DNA of 37,204 bases, from assembly GCA_040757205.1 (NCBI GenBank), contig JBFLXL010000013.1, positions 1 through 37,204 of the forward strand, in the 5' to 3' direction. The notes beneath the pieces were generated by a model. The model saw nothing but the letters and a program-made list of their open reading frames with translations, was not told the origin of the DNA and made no database searches. Shown piece after piece: positions 14,910-22,150 of this stretch (position 1 is the first letter of the stretch; each line of letters starts with the position of its first letter). The position numbers and the translations under genes were made by a program. This stretch comes from Bacillota bacterium. Its GTDB lineage: Bacteria; Bacillota; Desulfotomaculia; Desulfotomaculales; Desulforudaceae.

Positions 14910-15859
14910 TTTTTTAGCCGGCGGGCGACGTCTATGGCGAAATAGGTCAAGATGATGTCGGCGCCCGCGCGCTTCATTCCGGTCAGCATCTCCAGGACCA
15001 GCGCCCGCTCGTCGATCCAGCCCTTCTGGGCCGCGGCCTTCACCAGAGCGTATTCGCCGCTCACGTTGTAGGCCGCCACCGGCACCTCGAACGCGTCCTT
15101 TACGCGCCGGATGACGTCCAGGTAAGCCAGCGCCGGCTTGACCATCACGATGTCGGCGCCTTCCTCCAGGTCCAGGGCCACCTCGCGCAGCGCCTCGAGC
15201 GCGTTGGCCGGGTCCATCTGATAGGTCCGGCGGTCGCCGAACTGCGGCGCCGACCCGGCGGCGTCCCGGAACGGGCCGTAGAAGGCGGACGCGTACTTGG
15301 CGGCGTAGGACATTACCGGCACCTCTGCAAAACCTTCGGCGTCCAGGAGCGTGCGGATGACCCCCACCCGGCCGTCCATCATGTCCGACGGGGCGACGAT
15401 GTCGGCACCGGCCCGCGCGTGGGACAGGGCGGTTTTGGCCAGGAGTTCCACCGAGGGGTCGTTCAGGACCACTCCGTTTTCCACCAGCCCGCAGTGGCCG
15501 TGGTCGGTGTAGGCGCACAAGCACACGTCGGTGATCACCAGGAGGTCCGGGTAACGCTCCTTGATCGCCGCCACGCCGCGCTGGACCACCCCGTCGGCGG
15601 TGTAGGCCCCGGAGGCTCTCGCGTCCTTGGCCGCCGGCACCCCGAACACGATGATCCCCGGAATCCCGAGGGCCGTGACCTCCTGCAGCAGGACGGTCAA
15701 GGTGTCCACCGAGTGGCGGTACACTCCGGGCATGGACGGCACCGGCTCAATCACCCCCCGGCCTTCCGTGATGAACACCGGCAGGATCAGGTCGTCCACC
15801 TCGAGCTTGGTCTCCCGGACCAGCCGCCGGATAACCGACCCCCGGCGCAGCCTCCGCAT
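14900..15859 (-). CDS. hemB: Delta-aminolevulinic acid dehydratase (porphobilinogen synthase)
   Basis: HemB condenses two 5-aminolevulinate molecules to porphobilinogen. Visible marks are the zinc-type metal site VCLCAYTDHGHCG, SDMMDGRVGVIR, the Schiff-base region MSYAAKYASAFYGPFRDAAGSAP with its Lys, and the second active-site Lys in DIVMVKPALAYLDV. I choose the ATG at 15859 (319 residues) because GGTGAGG lies six bases upstream and family members start close to RRLRR. The ATG at 15877 and a longer frame to 15904 read through a palindromic repeat and are less likely. The stop codon falls inside a heptanucleotide repeat. It lies between ahbC and ahbD. Confidence 0.94.
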   Translation of the reverse strand: MRRLRRGSVIRRLVRETKLEVDDLILPVFITEGRGVIEPVPSMPGVYRHSVDTLTVLLQEVTALGIPGIIVFGVPAAKDARASGAYTADGVVQRGVAAIKERYPDLLVITDVCLCAYTDHGHCGLVENGVVLNDPSVELLAKTALSHARAGADIVAPSDMMDGRVGVIRTLLDAEGFAEVPVMSYAAKYASAFYGPFRDAAGSAPQFGDRRTYQMDPANALEALREVALDLEEGADIVMVKPALAYLDVIRRVKDAFEVPVAAYNVSGEYALVKAAAQKGWIDERALVLEMLTGMKRAGADIILTYFAIDVARRLKNED

Positions 15860-15887
15860 TCTCGTCCTCACCCCCATACCCACCCCC

Positions 15888-15909
15888 AAAAAGGTGTCAG
15901 ACACTTTTT
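15888..15909. repeat. Palindrome immediately before hemB
   Basis: An A-run, a GTGTC-A-GACAC core and a T-run form a terminator-like palindrome. On the minus strand its T-run abuts GGGGGTGGG just before the hemB start region. A near-identical copy lies at 16002-16022. Confidence 0.7.
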
Positions 15910-16001
15910 GACTTTCCTTGACTTTCCCAAATGGAAACTGAAAGCACAGTGAATACGGGTTGGATAGTCAATAACATCCTGATTTATGTTACCCAGTTCA
16001 G

Positions 16002-16022
16002 AAAAGGTGTCTGACACCTTTT
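16002..16022. repeat. Palindrome between ahbC and hemB
   Basis: AAAAGGTGTC and its perfect complement GACACCTTTT are separated by one base, so the sequence can act as a small terminator in either direction. It lies 16 bases past the ahbC stop. Confidence 0.7.
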
Positions 16023-16037
16023 CACCAGAGGTTGCTT

Positions 16038-17423
16038 TTACACGCGCGGCAAAGCCGCTTTTCTATCTTCTCTGTGAAAAAGGGGCCTGGCCCCTTTCTC
16101 GGGTTGGATTTCGGCTTCGGTCAGGTAGCAGGCCGGGTCGGCCGCCCAGAAGTCGCCGCTCACCGCCTCGGCCCGCGGCCGAAAGTTGCCGTTGCAGATT
16201 TCCAGCCAGCGGCAGGCCGCACACCGCCCCTGCAAGAGCGGCCGGCGGTTTTTGAGCCCCGCCATAATCGGGTGTCCGGTATCGGTCCAGATCTCCCCGA
16301 ACTTGCGCTCCCGCACGTTGCCGAGGTCATGGTTCATGGTGAACTGATCCGGATGCACGTTCCCGTACCAGTCCACGGCCCCGATGGCGATGCCGCTCCG
16401 GTTGCCGCCGGACATCCTCAGCCATTCCCAGACCTGGGCGGCCCGCTCGGGCTGCTCGCGTTGTAGCCTCAGGTAGATGTAGGGGGCGTCGGCGTGGTTG
16501 TCGACGGTCAGGATTTCCTTCTCCAGCCCCCGCTCGAAAAGGTCTGCCGTCCGGTCGTAAATCCGGTCCAGGACCGCCCGCTTCTCTTCCGGCGGCAGGT
16601 CCTGTTCCACCAGCCGGCTCCCCCGGCCGGAATACACCAGGTGGTAGAAGCAGACTCGGTTCACTTCTTCGGCCTCCACCAAGTCGAAGATGGTGTCGAT
16701 CTCCCGGTAGTTGTCGCGCGTGATCGTGAACCGCAAACCCACCCGCTGCCCGACGGCCACGCAGTGGCGGATGCCCTCCAGCGCGGCCTCGAAGGCGCCG
16801 GTGTACCCGCGGATCGCGTCGTTGGTCTCTCGGATACCGTCGATGCTCACCCCCACGTAGCCAACCCCGGTCTCTTTGAGTTGCCAGGCCGTCTCCCGGG
16901 TGATGAAGGTGCCGTTGGTGGAGACCACGGGCCGCAGGCCCCGCTCCCGGGCGTAGGCCGCCAGTTCGTAGAAGTCGGGCCGCAAAAGCGGCTCGCCTCC
17001 GGAGAAGAGCAGCACGGGCACGCGAAACTCGGCCAGGTCGTCGATCAGCCGACGCGCTTCCGCCGTGGTCAGCTCGCCGGGATCCCGGGCGGCGGTGGCG
17101 CTGGCGTAACAGTGTATACACTTCAAGTTGCAGGCCCGGGTCGAGTTCCAGACCACCACCGGGCCCATTGCGCCCGACCCACTGGCGTGGGTGCCCCGAC
17201 TAACGTGGGTGCCCCGACCGGCGCAGGCACCCCCACCGACGTGAGTGCTCCTACAGCCATGGGCACCCTGATCTGCGTGGGTGTTCCGACTGGCGCATGT
17301 ACCCCCACTGACCTGCGTGCCCCCGCCGCCGGCCGGGGCACCCGCATCAGTGGGTCGGCACCGGTAGCGCAGGTGGTCCCCCGACTCGCTTTTCCCGGAC
17401 ACCATCTTGGAGATGCTAAGCAA
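16038..17423 (-). CDS. ahbC: Radical SAM AhbC (NirJ1-like) with hexapeptide-repeat insertion
   Basis: AhbC removes the two remaining acetate side chains of 12,18-didecarboxysiroheme to give Fe-coproporphyrin III. The radical SAM motif CNLKCIHC has C98, C102 and C105 in this numbering; GGEPLLRPD follows, and a C-terminal SPASM-like region has CAACRWLEIC and DPACYL. Between a short N-terminus and the radical SAM core (about residues 20-84) there is a low-complexity Gly/Thr/His/Cys-rich stretch of hexapeptides such as GTHVSR, GTHASG, STHVGG and GACAGR, encoded by an 18-bp DNA repeat. A palindrome (16077) lies inside the last codons and encodes KGARPLFH. I choose TTG 17423, with GGGAG upstream; GTG 17438 is possible. 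The start region overlaps the cobA-hemD end. Confidence 0.9.
   Translation of the reverse strand: MLSISKMVSGKSESGDHLRYRCRPTDAGAPAGGGGTQVSGGTCASRNTHADQGAHGCRSTHVGGGACAGRGTHVSRGTHASGSGAMGPVVVWNSTRACNLKCIHCYASATAARDPGELTTAEARRLIDDLAEFRVPVLLFSGGEPLLRPDFYELAAYARERGLRPVVSTNGTFITRETAWQLKETGVGYVGVSIDGIRETNDAIRGYTGAFEAALEGIRHCVAVGQRVGLRFTITRDNYREIDTIFDLVEAEEVNRVCFYHLVYSGRGSRLVEQDLPPEEKRAVLDRIYDRTADLFERGLEKEILTVDNHADAPYIYLRLQREQPERAAQVWEWLRMSGGNRSGIAIGAVDWYGNVHPDQFTMNHDLGNVRERKFGEIWTDTGHPIMAGLKNRRPLLQGRCAACRWLEICNGNFRPRAEAVSGDFWAADPACYLTEAEIQPEKGARPLFHREDRKAALPRV
16077..16098. repeat. Palindrome inside the ahbC 3' end
   Basis: AAAAAGGGGCC-TGGCCCCTTT is an A-run/GC-core/T-run palindrome lying about 40 bases before the ahbC stop, within the coding frame. 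It is close to the copy at 30948-30972. Confidence 0.7.
17175..17365. repeat. Degenerate 18-bp tandem repeat in ahbC
   Basis: About ten imperfect copies of an 18-base unit of the form GTGGGTGCCCCGACTAAC run in phase through the coding sequence, so each adds six residues. The core CCCACTnnnGTGGGTGCCCC is palindromic and recurs singly or in arrays at 20090-20201, 23187-23207 and 34171-34246, with a variant at 32978-32998. Confidence 0.8.
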
Positions 17424-18954
17424 TACCTTCACTCCCACCGAAGTAGTCCCGCACGGCCCGGACCAGGCCGTCGATCGTATACTCGCGGGCCACCGCCGCG
17501 ACCTCCAGCCCGAACTCCCGGGCGGTTTGCGCGGTCACCGGCCCGATGCAGATCACCGCCGCTCCTGACAACAGACCGGGCACGTCTTCCGCCCCCAGGG
17601 CGCCCACGAAGTTGCGCACCGTCGAGGAACTGGTAAAGGTCACCGCATGCACCCGCCCCTCGGCGAGCAGCCGACGCACCGGGCCTGCGTTCCCGTCCAC
17701 GGCCGCCGTGCGGTAGGCGGTGACGTCGCTCACCGCCGCTCCCGCCCGGGTCAACGCCTCGGCCAACTCCGGCGGCGCGATGTCGGCCCGGGGCATGAGC
17801 ACCCGCTCCCCGGGGCGCAAAAGTGCGCGCAGCCCGTCCGCGATCCGCTCGGCCCGGTATTCCTCCGGAATGTAGGCCACTTGAAACCCGCGGCCAACCA
17901 GCGCCTCCCGGGTGCGCGGCCCGATAGCGCAGAGCCGCGCCGGGCCGAGTTCCCGGATGTCCCGCTCCAGTTCGCGGAAACGGTTGAAGAAATAGTCGAC
18001 CCCGTTCACGCTGGTGAACACGATCCACTGGTAACTTCCAATCTCACCGACAGCCCGGTCCAGGGGGCCGTAGTCGTCCGGCGGGCGGATGGCGATGGTC
18101 GGAAACTCCAGGGCCTCGCCCCCCAGCCGGGTGATCCGCTCCGACAGCGCGGATGCCTGCTCCCGCGACCGGGTGACCAGGATCCGCCGCCCGAACAAGG
18201 GCTTTTGCTCGAACCAGCGCAGGTGCGGCCGCATCCGGCACACCTCGCCGACCACGATCACGGCCGGGTTCTTGAGTCCCGCCACCCGGACCCGTTCCAC
18301 GATGTCGTCCAGGGTGCCCTCCACCGTTTCCTGCTCGGGCAGCGTCCCCCAGCGGATGACGGCCACCGGCGTGGAAGCGTCCCGGCCGTGCCGCACCAGC
18401 CGCGCCACAATGTCGGGCAAGTTGGCCATGCCCATCAGGAACACGATGGTGCCGGCCCCGGTGCTGAGTTTGTCCCAGGCGATGGCGGTCTCGTCCTTGG
18501 CGGGGTCTTCATTCCCGGTGATCACGGCCACCGAGGCCGTGAAGTCCCGGTGGGTCAGCGGGATGCCCGCGTACGCGGGCGCCGCCACCGCCGAGGTCAC
18601 CCCGGGCACCACTTCGAACGGAATGCCCAGCTCCGCCAGGTATTCGGCTTCCTCGCCGCCGCGGCCGAAGACAAAGGGGTCGCCCCCTTTAAGCCGGGTC
18701 ACCGTCAGCCCGGCCCCGGCCCTGGCAGCCAACAAGCCGTTGATCTCGTCTTGGGTCAGGGTGTGCCCTTCCGGGGATTTCCCGGCAAAGACCAGTTCGG
18801 CTTCCGGCCGGGCGTGCACCAAAATCCGCGGGTTGACCAGGCGGTCGTACACCACCACGTCCGCTTCCCGGATGCAGGCCAAGCCCTTCAACGTCAACAG
18901 GCCGGCGTCACCCGGACCGGCCCCGACCAGGTACACCAAACCGTGAGCCGTCAC
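17416..18954 (-). CDS. cobA-hemD: Fused uroporphyrinogen-III C-methyltransferase / uroporphyrinogen-III synthase
   Basis: This fusion makes uroporphyrinogen III (HemD half) and methylates it twice with SAM to precorrin-2 (CobA half). The N-terminal half has VYLVGAGPGDAGLLTLKG, the loop LKGGDPFVFGRGGEEAEYL and the VPGVTSAVAAPAYAGIPLTH segment. The HemD half starts near GRRILVTRSREQASALSERI and includes VFTSVNGVDYFF, AIGPRTREAL and FTSSSTVRNF. Such fusions are common in Firmicutes. I choose GTG 18954 (512 residues), with GGAG nine bases upstream. The frame runs back to ATG 19005, which lies in a duplicated leader and lacks a good SD. It follows hemC and overlaps the start of ahbC. Confidence 0.93.
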   Translation of the reverse strand: MTAHGLVYLVGAGPGDAGLLTLKGLACIREADVVVYDRLVNPRILVHARPEAELVFAGKSPEGHTLTQDEINGLLAARAGAGLTVTRLKGGDPFVFGRGGEEAEYLAELGIPFEVVPGVTSAVAAPAYAGIPLTHRDFTASVAVITGNEDPAKDETAIAWDKLSTGAGTIVFLMGMANLPDIVARLVRHGRDASTPVAVIRWGTLPEQETVEGTLDDIVERVRVAGLKNPAVIVVGEVCRMRPHLRWFEQKPLFGRRILVTRSREQASALSERITRLGGEALEFPTIAIRPPDDYGPLDRAVGEIGSYQWIVFTSVNGVDYFFNRFRELERDIRELGPARLCAIGPRTREALVGRGFQVAYIPEEYRAERIADGLRALLRPGERVLMPRADIAPPELAEALTRAGAAVSDVTAYRTAAVDGNAGPVRRLLAEGRVHAVTFTSSSTVRNFVGALGAEDVPGLLSGAAVICIGPVTAQTAREFGLEVAAVAREYTIDGLVRAVRDYFGGSEGIA

Positions 18955-18967
18955 GTCCTTGAACTCC

Positions 18968-19104
18968 ACTCCTCCGAAAATAGAATCTTTGGATAATATT
19001 TTCATTCCCGGTGGCGACGAAGAATCGTCGTGAGCAACTCCTCCGAAAATAAAATCTGGACTCTATTTTCACCCTCGCCTGCGCGACGATGAATCGTCGT
19101 GAGC
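18968..19104. repeat. 68-bp tandem duplication ahead of cobA-hemD
   Basis: Two copies (18968-19035 and 19037-19104) share the ends ACTCCTCCGAAAATA and GAATCGTCGTGAGC with a diverged middle. Each contains the SD-like GGAGGAGT (minus strand) and a hairpin (CGACGA with TCGTCG). The leader between hemC and cobA-hemD is therefore duplicated. Confidence 0.85.
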
Positions 19105-19127
19105 GGCTCCCTTGCCGCCCCCCTGCG

Positions 19128-20057
19128 CTATGCCTCCGCGCGCACCCGGGCCAGGATCCCGGCGGCCCCCATCTCCAGAAGCCGCGCGGCCAGGCTGTCG
19201 CCCAGCGCCTCGGGCCGGTCCGCCGGGCCGGACTCTTGGGACCGCACCAGTTCCGTCCCGTCCAGGGAGGCCACCACCGCCTCCAATACCAACCGCCCGT
19301 CCCGGAGCCGCCCCAGGGCCCCGACCGGCACCTGGCAACCGCCCTCCAGCCGCCGCAACAACGTCCGCTCGGCCTGCACCGCCGCCCGCGTCGGCGCGTG
19401 GTCGACCATCCGCAGCATCTCCAGCACCTCGGTGTCGTCCGCGCGCGCCTCGATCCCCAGCGCCCCTTGGCCGACCGCCGGCAGGCACACGGCCACCGGG
19501 ATCTTGTGGGTGACTCTCTCCGTCAGGCCCAGCCGGAACATCCCGGCCCAGGCCAGCACCAGGGCGTCCACCACACCCTCGTCCAATTTCCGGAGCCGGG
19601 TCTGGACGTTGCCCCGGACCGGCACCACCCGCAGGTCGGGCCGGTAGGCCAGGAGCTGGGCCGTGCGCCTTAGGCTGCTGGTTCCGAGCACCGCCCCCCC
19701 GGGCAGTTCCTCCAGCCGCTCCCCGCCGCGGGAAATAAACACGTCGCCCGGATATTCCCGGATGGAAACCGCCCCGATGGCCAGGCCCTCCGGCAGCCTG
19801 GTGGGCAGGTCCTTCATGCTGTGCACCGCCAGGTCGATTTCCCGGTCCAGGAGCGCTTGCTCGAGTTCCTTGGTAAAAAGGCCCTTGTCGCCGATCTTGG
19901 CCAGGGCCGTTTCCAGGATATTATCCCCGGTGGTCCGGATTTCCTTGCGCACAAAGCTCACTCGCGGGTAGCGCGCCCGCAGGCGGTCGACGACCCAGTC
20001 GGCCTGCGCCAGGGCCAGCCGGGACGCGCGCGTGCCGACCACCACCTCCCGCCGCAT
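19128..20057 (-). CDS. hemC: Porphobilinogen deaminase (hydroxymethylbilane synthase)
   Basis: HemC polymerises four porphobilinogens to hydroxymethylbilane on a dipyrromethane cofactor. The 309-residue protein begins VVVGTRASRLALAQADWV, has the catalytic region VHSMKDLPTRLPEGL and the Arg-rich substrate site GTSSLRRTAQLLAYRPDL. It carries the cofactor cysteine in LEGGCQVPVGAL. The ATG at 20057 has GGGGAAGGGCGG upstream and overlaps the hemA stop as TGATG, so the two are translationally coupled. The longer frame to 20141 only reads through the hemA tail and is rejected. Confidence 0.96.
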   Translation of the reverse strand: MRREVVVGTRASRLALAQADWVVDRLRARYPRVSFVRKEIRTTGDNILETALAKIGDKGLFTKELEQALLDREIDLAVHSMKDLPTRLPEGLAIGAVSIREYPGDVFISRGGERLEELPGGAVLGTSSLRRTAQLLAYRPDLRVVPVRGNVQTRLRKLDEGVVDALVLAWAGMFRLGLTERVTHKIPVAVCLPAVGQGALGIEARADDTEVLEMLRMVDHAPTRAAVQAERTLLRRLEGGCQVPVGALGRLRDGRLVLEAVVASLDGTELVRSQESGPADRPEALGDSLAARLLEMGAAGILARVRAEA

Positions 20058-21472
20058 CAGCCGCCCTTCCCCTTCACGCAGTCCGACCCGACCCGCTGGC
20101 GCGGGTGCCCCGCGTGGGTGCCCCGACATTCGTGGGTACACCGACCCACTTGCGTGGGTGCCCCGGCGTGGGTACCCCCACCCACTGACATGGGTGCCCC
20201 GCTGTTCTCCGGCTCCAGGTTGAACAGTTTCCGCAGGGCGTCCGAGTAGAAGTGGCCCTCGGGCGTCAACGCCAATTTCTTGAGCCGGGTGATCGGCTCG
20301 TGCAGCAGTTGACTGACAATGGAATTGGCCATGGAACTGATCACCTTGAGCTCCCGCTCGGAGAGCTCACCCCCCAGCCGGTTCAACGCCCGCTCCAGCT
20401 CGGTCTGCTTGATCTCCTCGCCGCGCTTTTTCAAGGCCACCACGGTGGGGATGACGAAGCGCGACCCGAGCGCCAGCAGGAACTCGCGCACCTCAGCGTC
20501 GATGATCCGTTCCGCCGCCAGCGCGGCCCGCCGCCGTTCGGCCAGGTTGGCGTCGACCACACTTTGCAGGCTGTCGATGTCGTAGAGCACCACCCCGGGC
20601 AGGTGCCCCACTTCCGGGTCCACGTCGCGCGGCACGGCGATGTCGATGACAAAGATGGCCCGCCCCCCGCGCTCATCCAGAACGGACGCCATCGGCTCGG
20701 CGCGGATCACGTAATGGCTGGCCGCCGTGCAACTGATCACGATGTCGGCGTGTCCCATCCACTGGTACAATCCGTCGAAGCGGACCGCCCGCCCCCCGAA
20801 CTGGGCGGCCAACTCAACCGCCCGGGGGTAGGAACGGTTGGACACGATCACCCCGGCCACCCCGTGCGACAAAAGGTGCTTCACGGTCAACTCGCTCATC
20901 TTGCCGGCGCCGACGATCAGGACCTCCCGGCCCTCCAGGCTGCCCAGCGTCTGCCGCGCCAACTCCACGGCCGCGTAGCTGATGGAGACCGGGTTTTTGT
21001 CGATGCCGGTTTCCGTCCGGACCCGTTTCCCCACCGCCAGCGCCTGCTGGAAGGCACAGTTCAAAAGCCAGTTCACCGTGCCGACTTGCTGGGCGAACTG
21101 GTAGGCCTGCTTCACCTGGCCCAGGATCTGCGTCTCGCCCAGGACCATGGAGTCCAGCCCGGCAGAGACCCGGAACAAGTGACGCACGCTTTCCCCGAAG
21201 GAATAGTTGTAGGTGTGGTTCTTGATCGCCTCGACCGGGCTGCCGCAGCGTTCGGCCAGGAAGCGCTGGATATTCTGAAGGCCGTCCTCTTCCGAGAGCA
21301 CGGCGTACACTTCGGTACGGTTGCAGGTGGAGATAACCACGCAGCTTTCGACACCATCCCGGTCATTGAGGCCCCGCAGCACCTCTTTCAAGGTGTGCTC
21401 CGGAAAGGAAAGCTTTTCGCGCACGGCCAGCGGCGCCGTACGGTGGTTAAGGCCCACCACCGTAATCAACAA
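20057..21472 (-). CDS. hemA: Glutamyl-tRNA reductase with repeat-encoded C-terminal tail
   Basis: HemA reduces glutamyl-tRNA(Glu) to glutamate-1-semialdehyde, the first and usually controlled step of heme synthesis. The 471-residue protein has GLNHRTAPLAVREKLSF, the catalytic Cys in VISTCNRTEVYAV, the NADPH site VGAGKMSELTVKHL and the dimerisation domain (EEIKQTELERALNRL). Normal family proteins end near ALRKLFNLEP. Here about 45 further residues follow (about 425-462), rich in Gly, Thr, His and Cys (GGGTHA, GAPTQVG, RCTHEC), encoded by the same 18-bp repeat family as in ahbC. The TTG at 21472 or 21469 is the start, overlapping the sirC end by 26 bases. Confidence 0.95.
   Translation of the reverse strand: MLITVVGLNHRTAPLAVREKLSFPEHTLKEVLRGLNDRDGVESCVVISTCNRTEVYAVLSEEDGLQNIQRFLAERCGSPVEAIKNHTYNYSFGESVRHLFRVSAGLDSMVLGETQILGQVKQAYQFAQQVGTVNWLLNCAFQQALAVGKRVRTETGIDKNPVSISYAAVELARQTLGSLEGREVLIVGAGKMSELTVKHLLSHGVAGVIVSNRSYPRAVELAAQFGGRAVRFDGLYQWMGHADIVISCTAASHYVIRAEPMASVLDERGGRAIFVIDIAVPRDVDPEVGHLPGVVLYDIDSLQSVVDANLAERRRAALAAERIIDAEVREFLLALGSRFVIPTVVALKKRGEEIKQTELERALNRLGGELSERELKVISSMANSIVSQLLHEPITRLKKLALTPEGHFYSDALRKLFNLEPENSGAPMSVGGGTHAGAPTQVGRCTHECRGTHAGHPRQRVGSDCVKGKGG
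20087..20201. repeat. 18-bp-type repeat array in the hemA 3' end
   Basis: Several imperfect copies of the palindromic GTGGGTGCCCC/CCCACT unit occupy the last 115 bases of hemA before hemC. One full palindrome reads ACCCGCTGGCGCGGGTGCC at about 20090. Spacing is less regular than in ahbC. Confidence 0.75.
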
Positions 21473-22088
21473 TGCCTACCAGCTCCTTCACCCTGTCGTA
21501 GTCGCCTTTCGCCAGCGTGTCCAAGATCTCCGGCGCACAAAGCGCCTCCAGCAGTTGCTCTTTCTTGACCGGGTCGGACACGCTCCGAATGATATTATGG
21601 CGTATTCGGCCGATAAGTGCAAGGTAGTCCCCGTACAGGGGGCCGTACTCAAGCGCAAGCTTTTCCCGGAGCTTGCGGGCCAGCAAGGGGCTTTGGCCGC
21701 CGGTGGAGACGGCGATGGTGAGGTCGCCCCGGCGCACCGAGGCGGGTACGAAAAAGCTGCAGTTCTCCGGGTCGTCAACCGCGTTCAAGAGGATGCGCCG
21801 CGCCCGGCAGTCCGCGGCCACCAACCGGTTGGCCGCCGGATCGTTGGTGGCGCTGATCACCAGAAAGGCACCCTCCACGTCGCCGGGCCGGTATTCACCC
21901 CGCCGGTGTTCGATCTCCCCAGCGTCCGCCAGGGCCTGCAGGCCGGCGGTGAGCCCGGGGCTGATCACCCGCACCCGCGCGTGCGCTTCCAGCAGGGAGC
22001 GCACCTTGCGTTCCGCGACCCGTCCCCCGCCGATCACCAGGCAGGGTTCACCCTCAAGCTTGACCAGGACCGGATATAAGGCAGACAT
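21447..22088 (-). CDS. sirC: Precorrin-2 dehydrogenase (siroheme synthase N-terminal type)
   Basis: This NAD+-dependent enzyme oxidises precorrin-2 to sirohydrochlorin, after CobA. The 213-residue protein has the Rossmann loop CLVIGGGRVAERKV close to the N-terminus, VISATNDPAANRLVA, and NAVDDPENCSFFVPASVRRGDLTIAVSTGG split across the catalytic region. A small C-terminal helical domain resembles that of Met8p/CysG-N, so ferrochelatase activity is possible but unproven. The ATG at 22088 has GGGGGGAA upstream; an extension to 22148 reads through a simple repeat and is rejected. It is the first of the heme genes in transcription order and overlaps hemA by 26 bases. Confidence 0.92.
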   Translation of the reverse strand: MSALYPVLVKLEGEPCLVIGGGRVAERKVRSLLEAHARVRVISPGLTAGLQALADAGEIEHRRGEYRPGDVEGAFLVISATNDPAANRLVAADCRARRILLNAVDDPENCSFFVPASVRRGDLTIAVSTGGQSPLLARKLREKLALEYGPLYGDYLALIGRIRHNIIRSVSDPVKKEQLLEALCAPEILDTLAKGDYDRVKELVGIVDYGGGP

Positions 22089-22122
22089 TCGTTCCCCCCG
22101 ACCGGAGATTCGGCTTCCCCTC

Positions 22123-22146
22123 TCCGACTTCCGACCTCCGACCTCC
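22123..22146. repeat. Heptanucleotide-like repeat before sirC
   Basis: Three copies of a seven-base unit, TCCGACC or TCCGACT, run TCCGACTTCCGACCTCCGAC and on, in the short gap between the polyprenyl synthase and sirC genes. Confidence 0.65.
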
Positions 22147-22150
22147 ATTT

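Noticed and set aside
17175-17365. CRISPR or an independent plus-strand gene in the GAPT-repeat tract
   Set aside because: The units are contiguous 18-mers without spacers, and the plus-strand frame is only the complement of the array inside ahbC.
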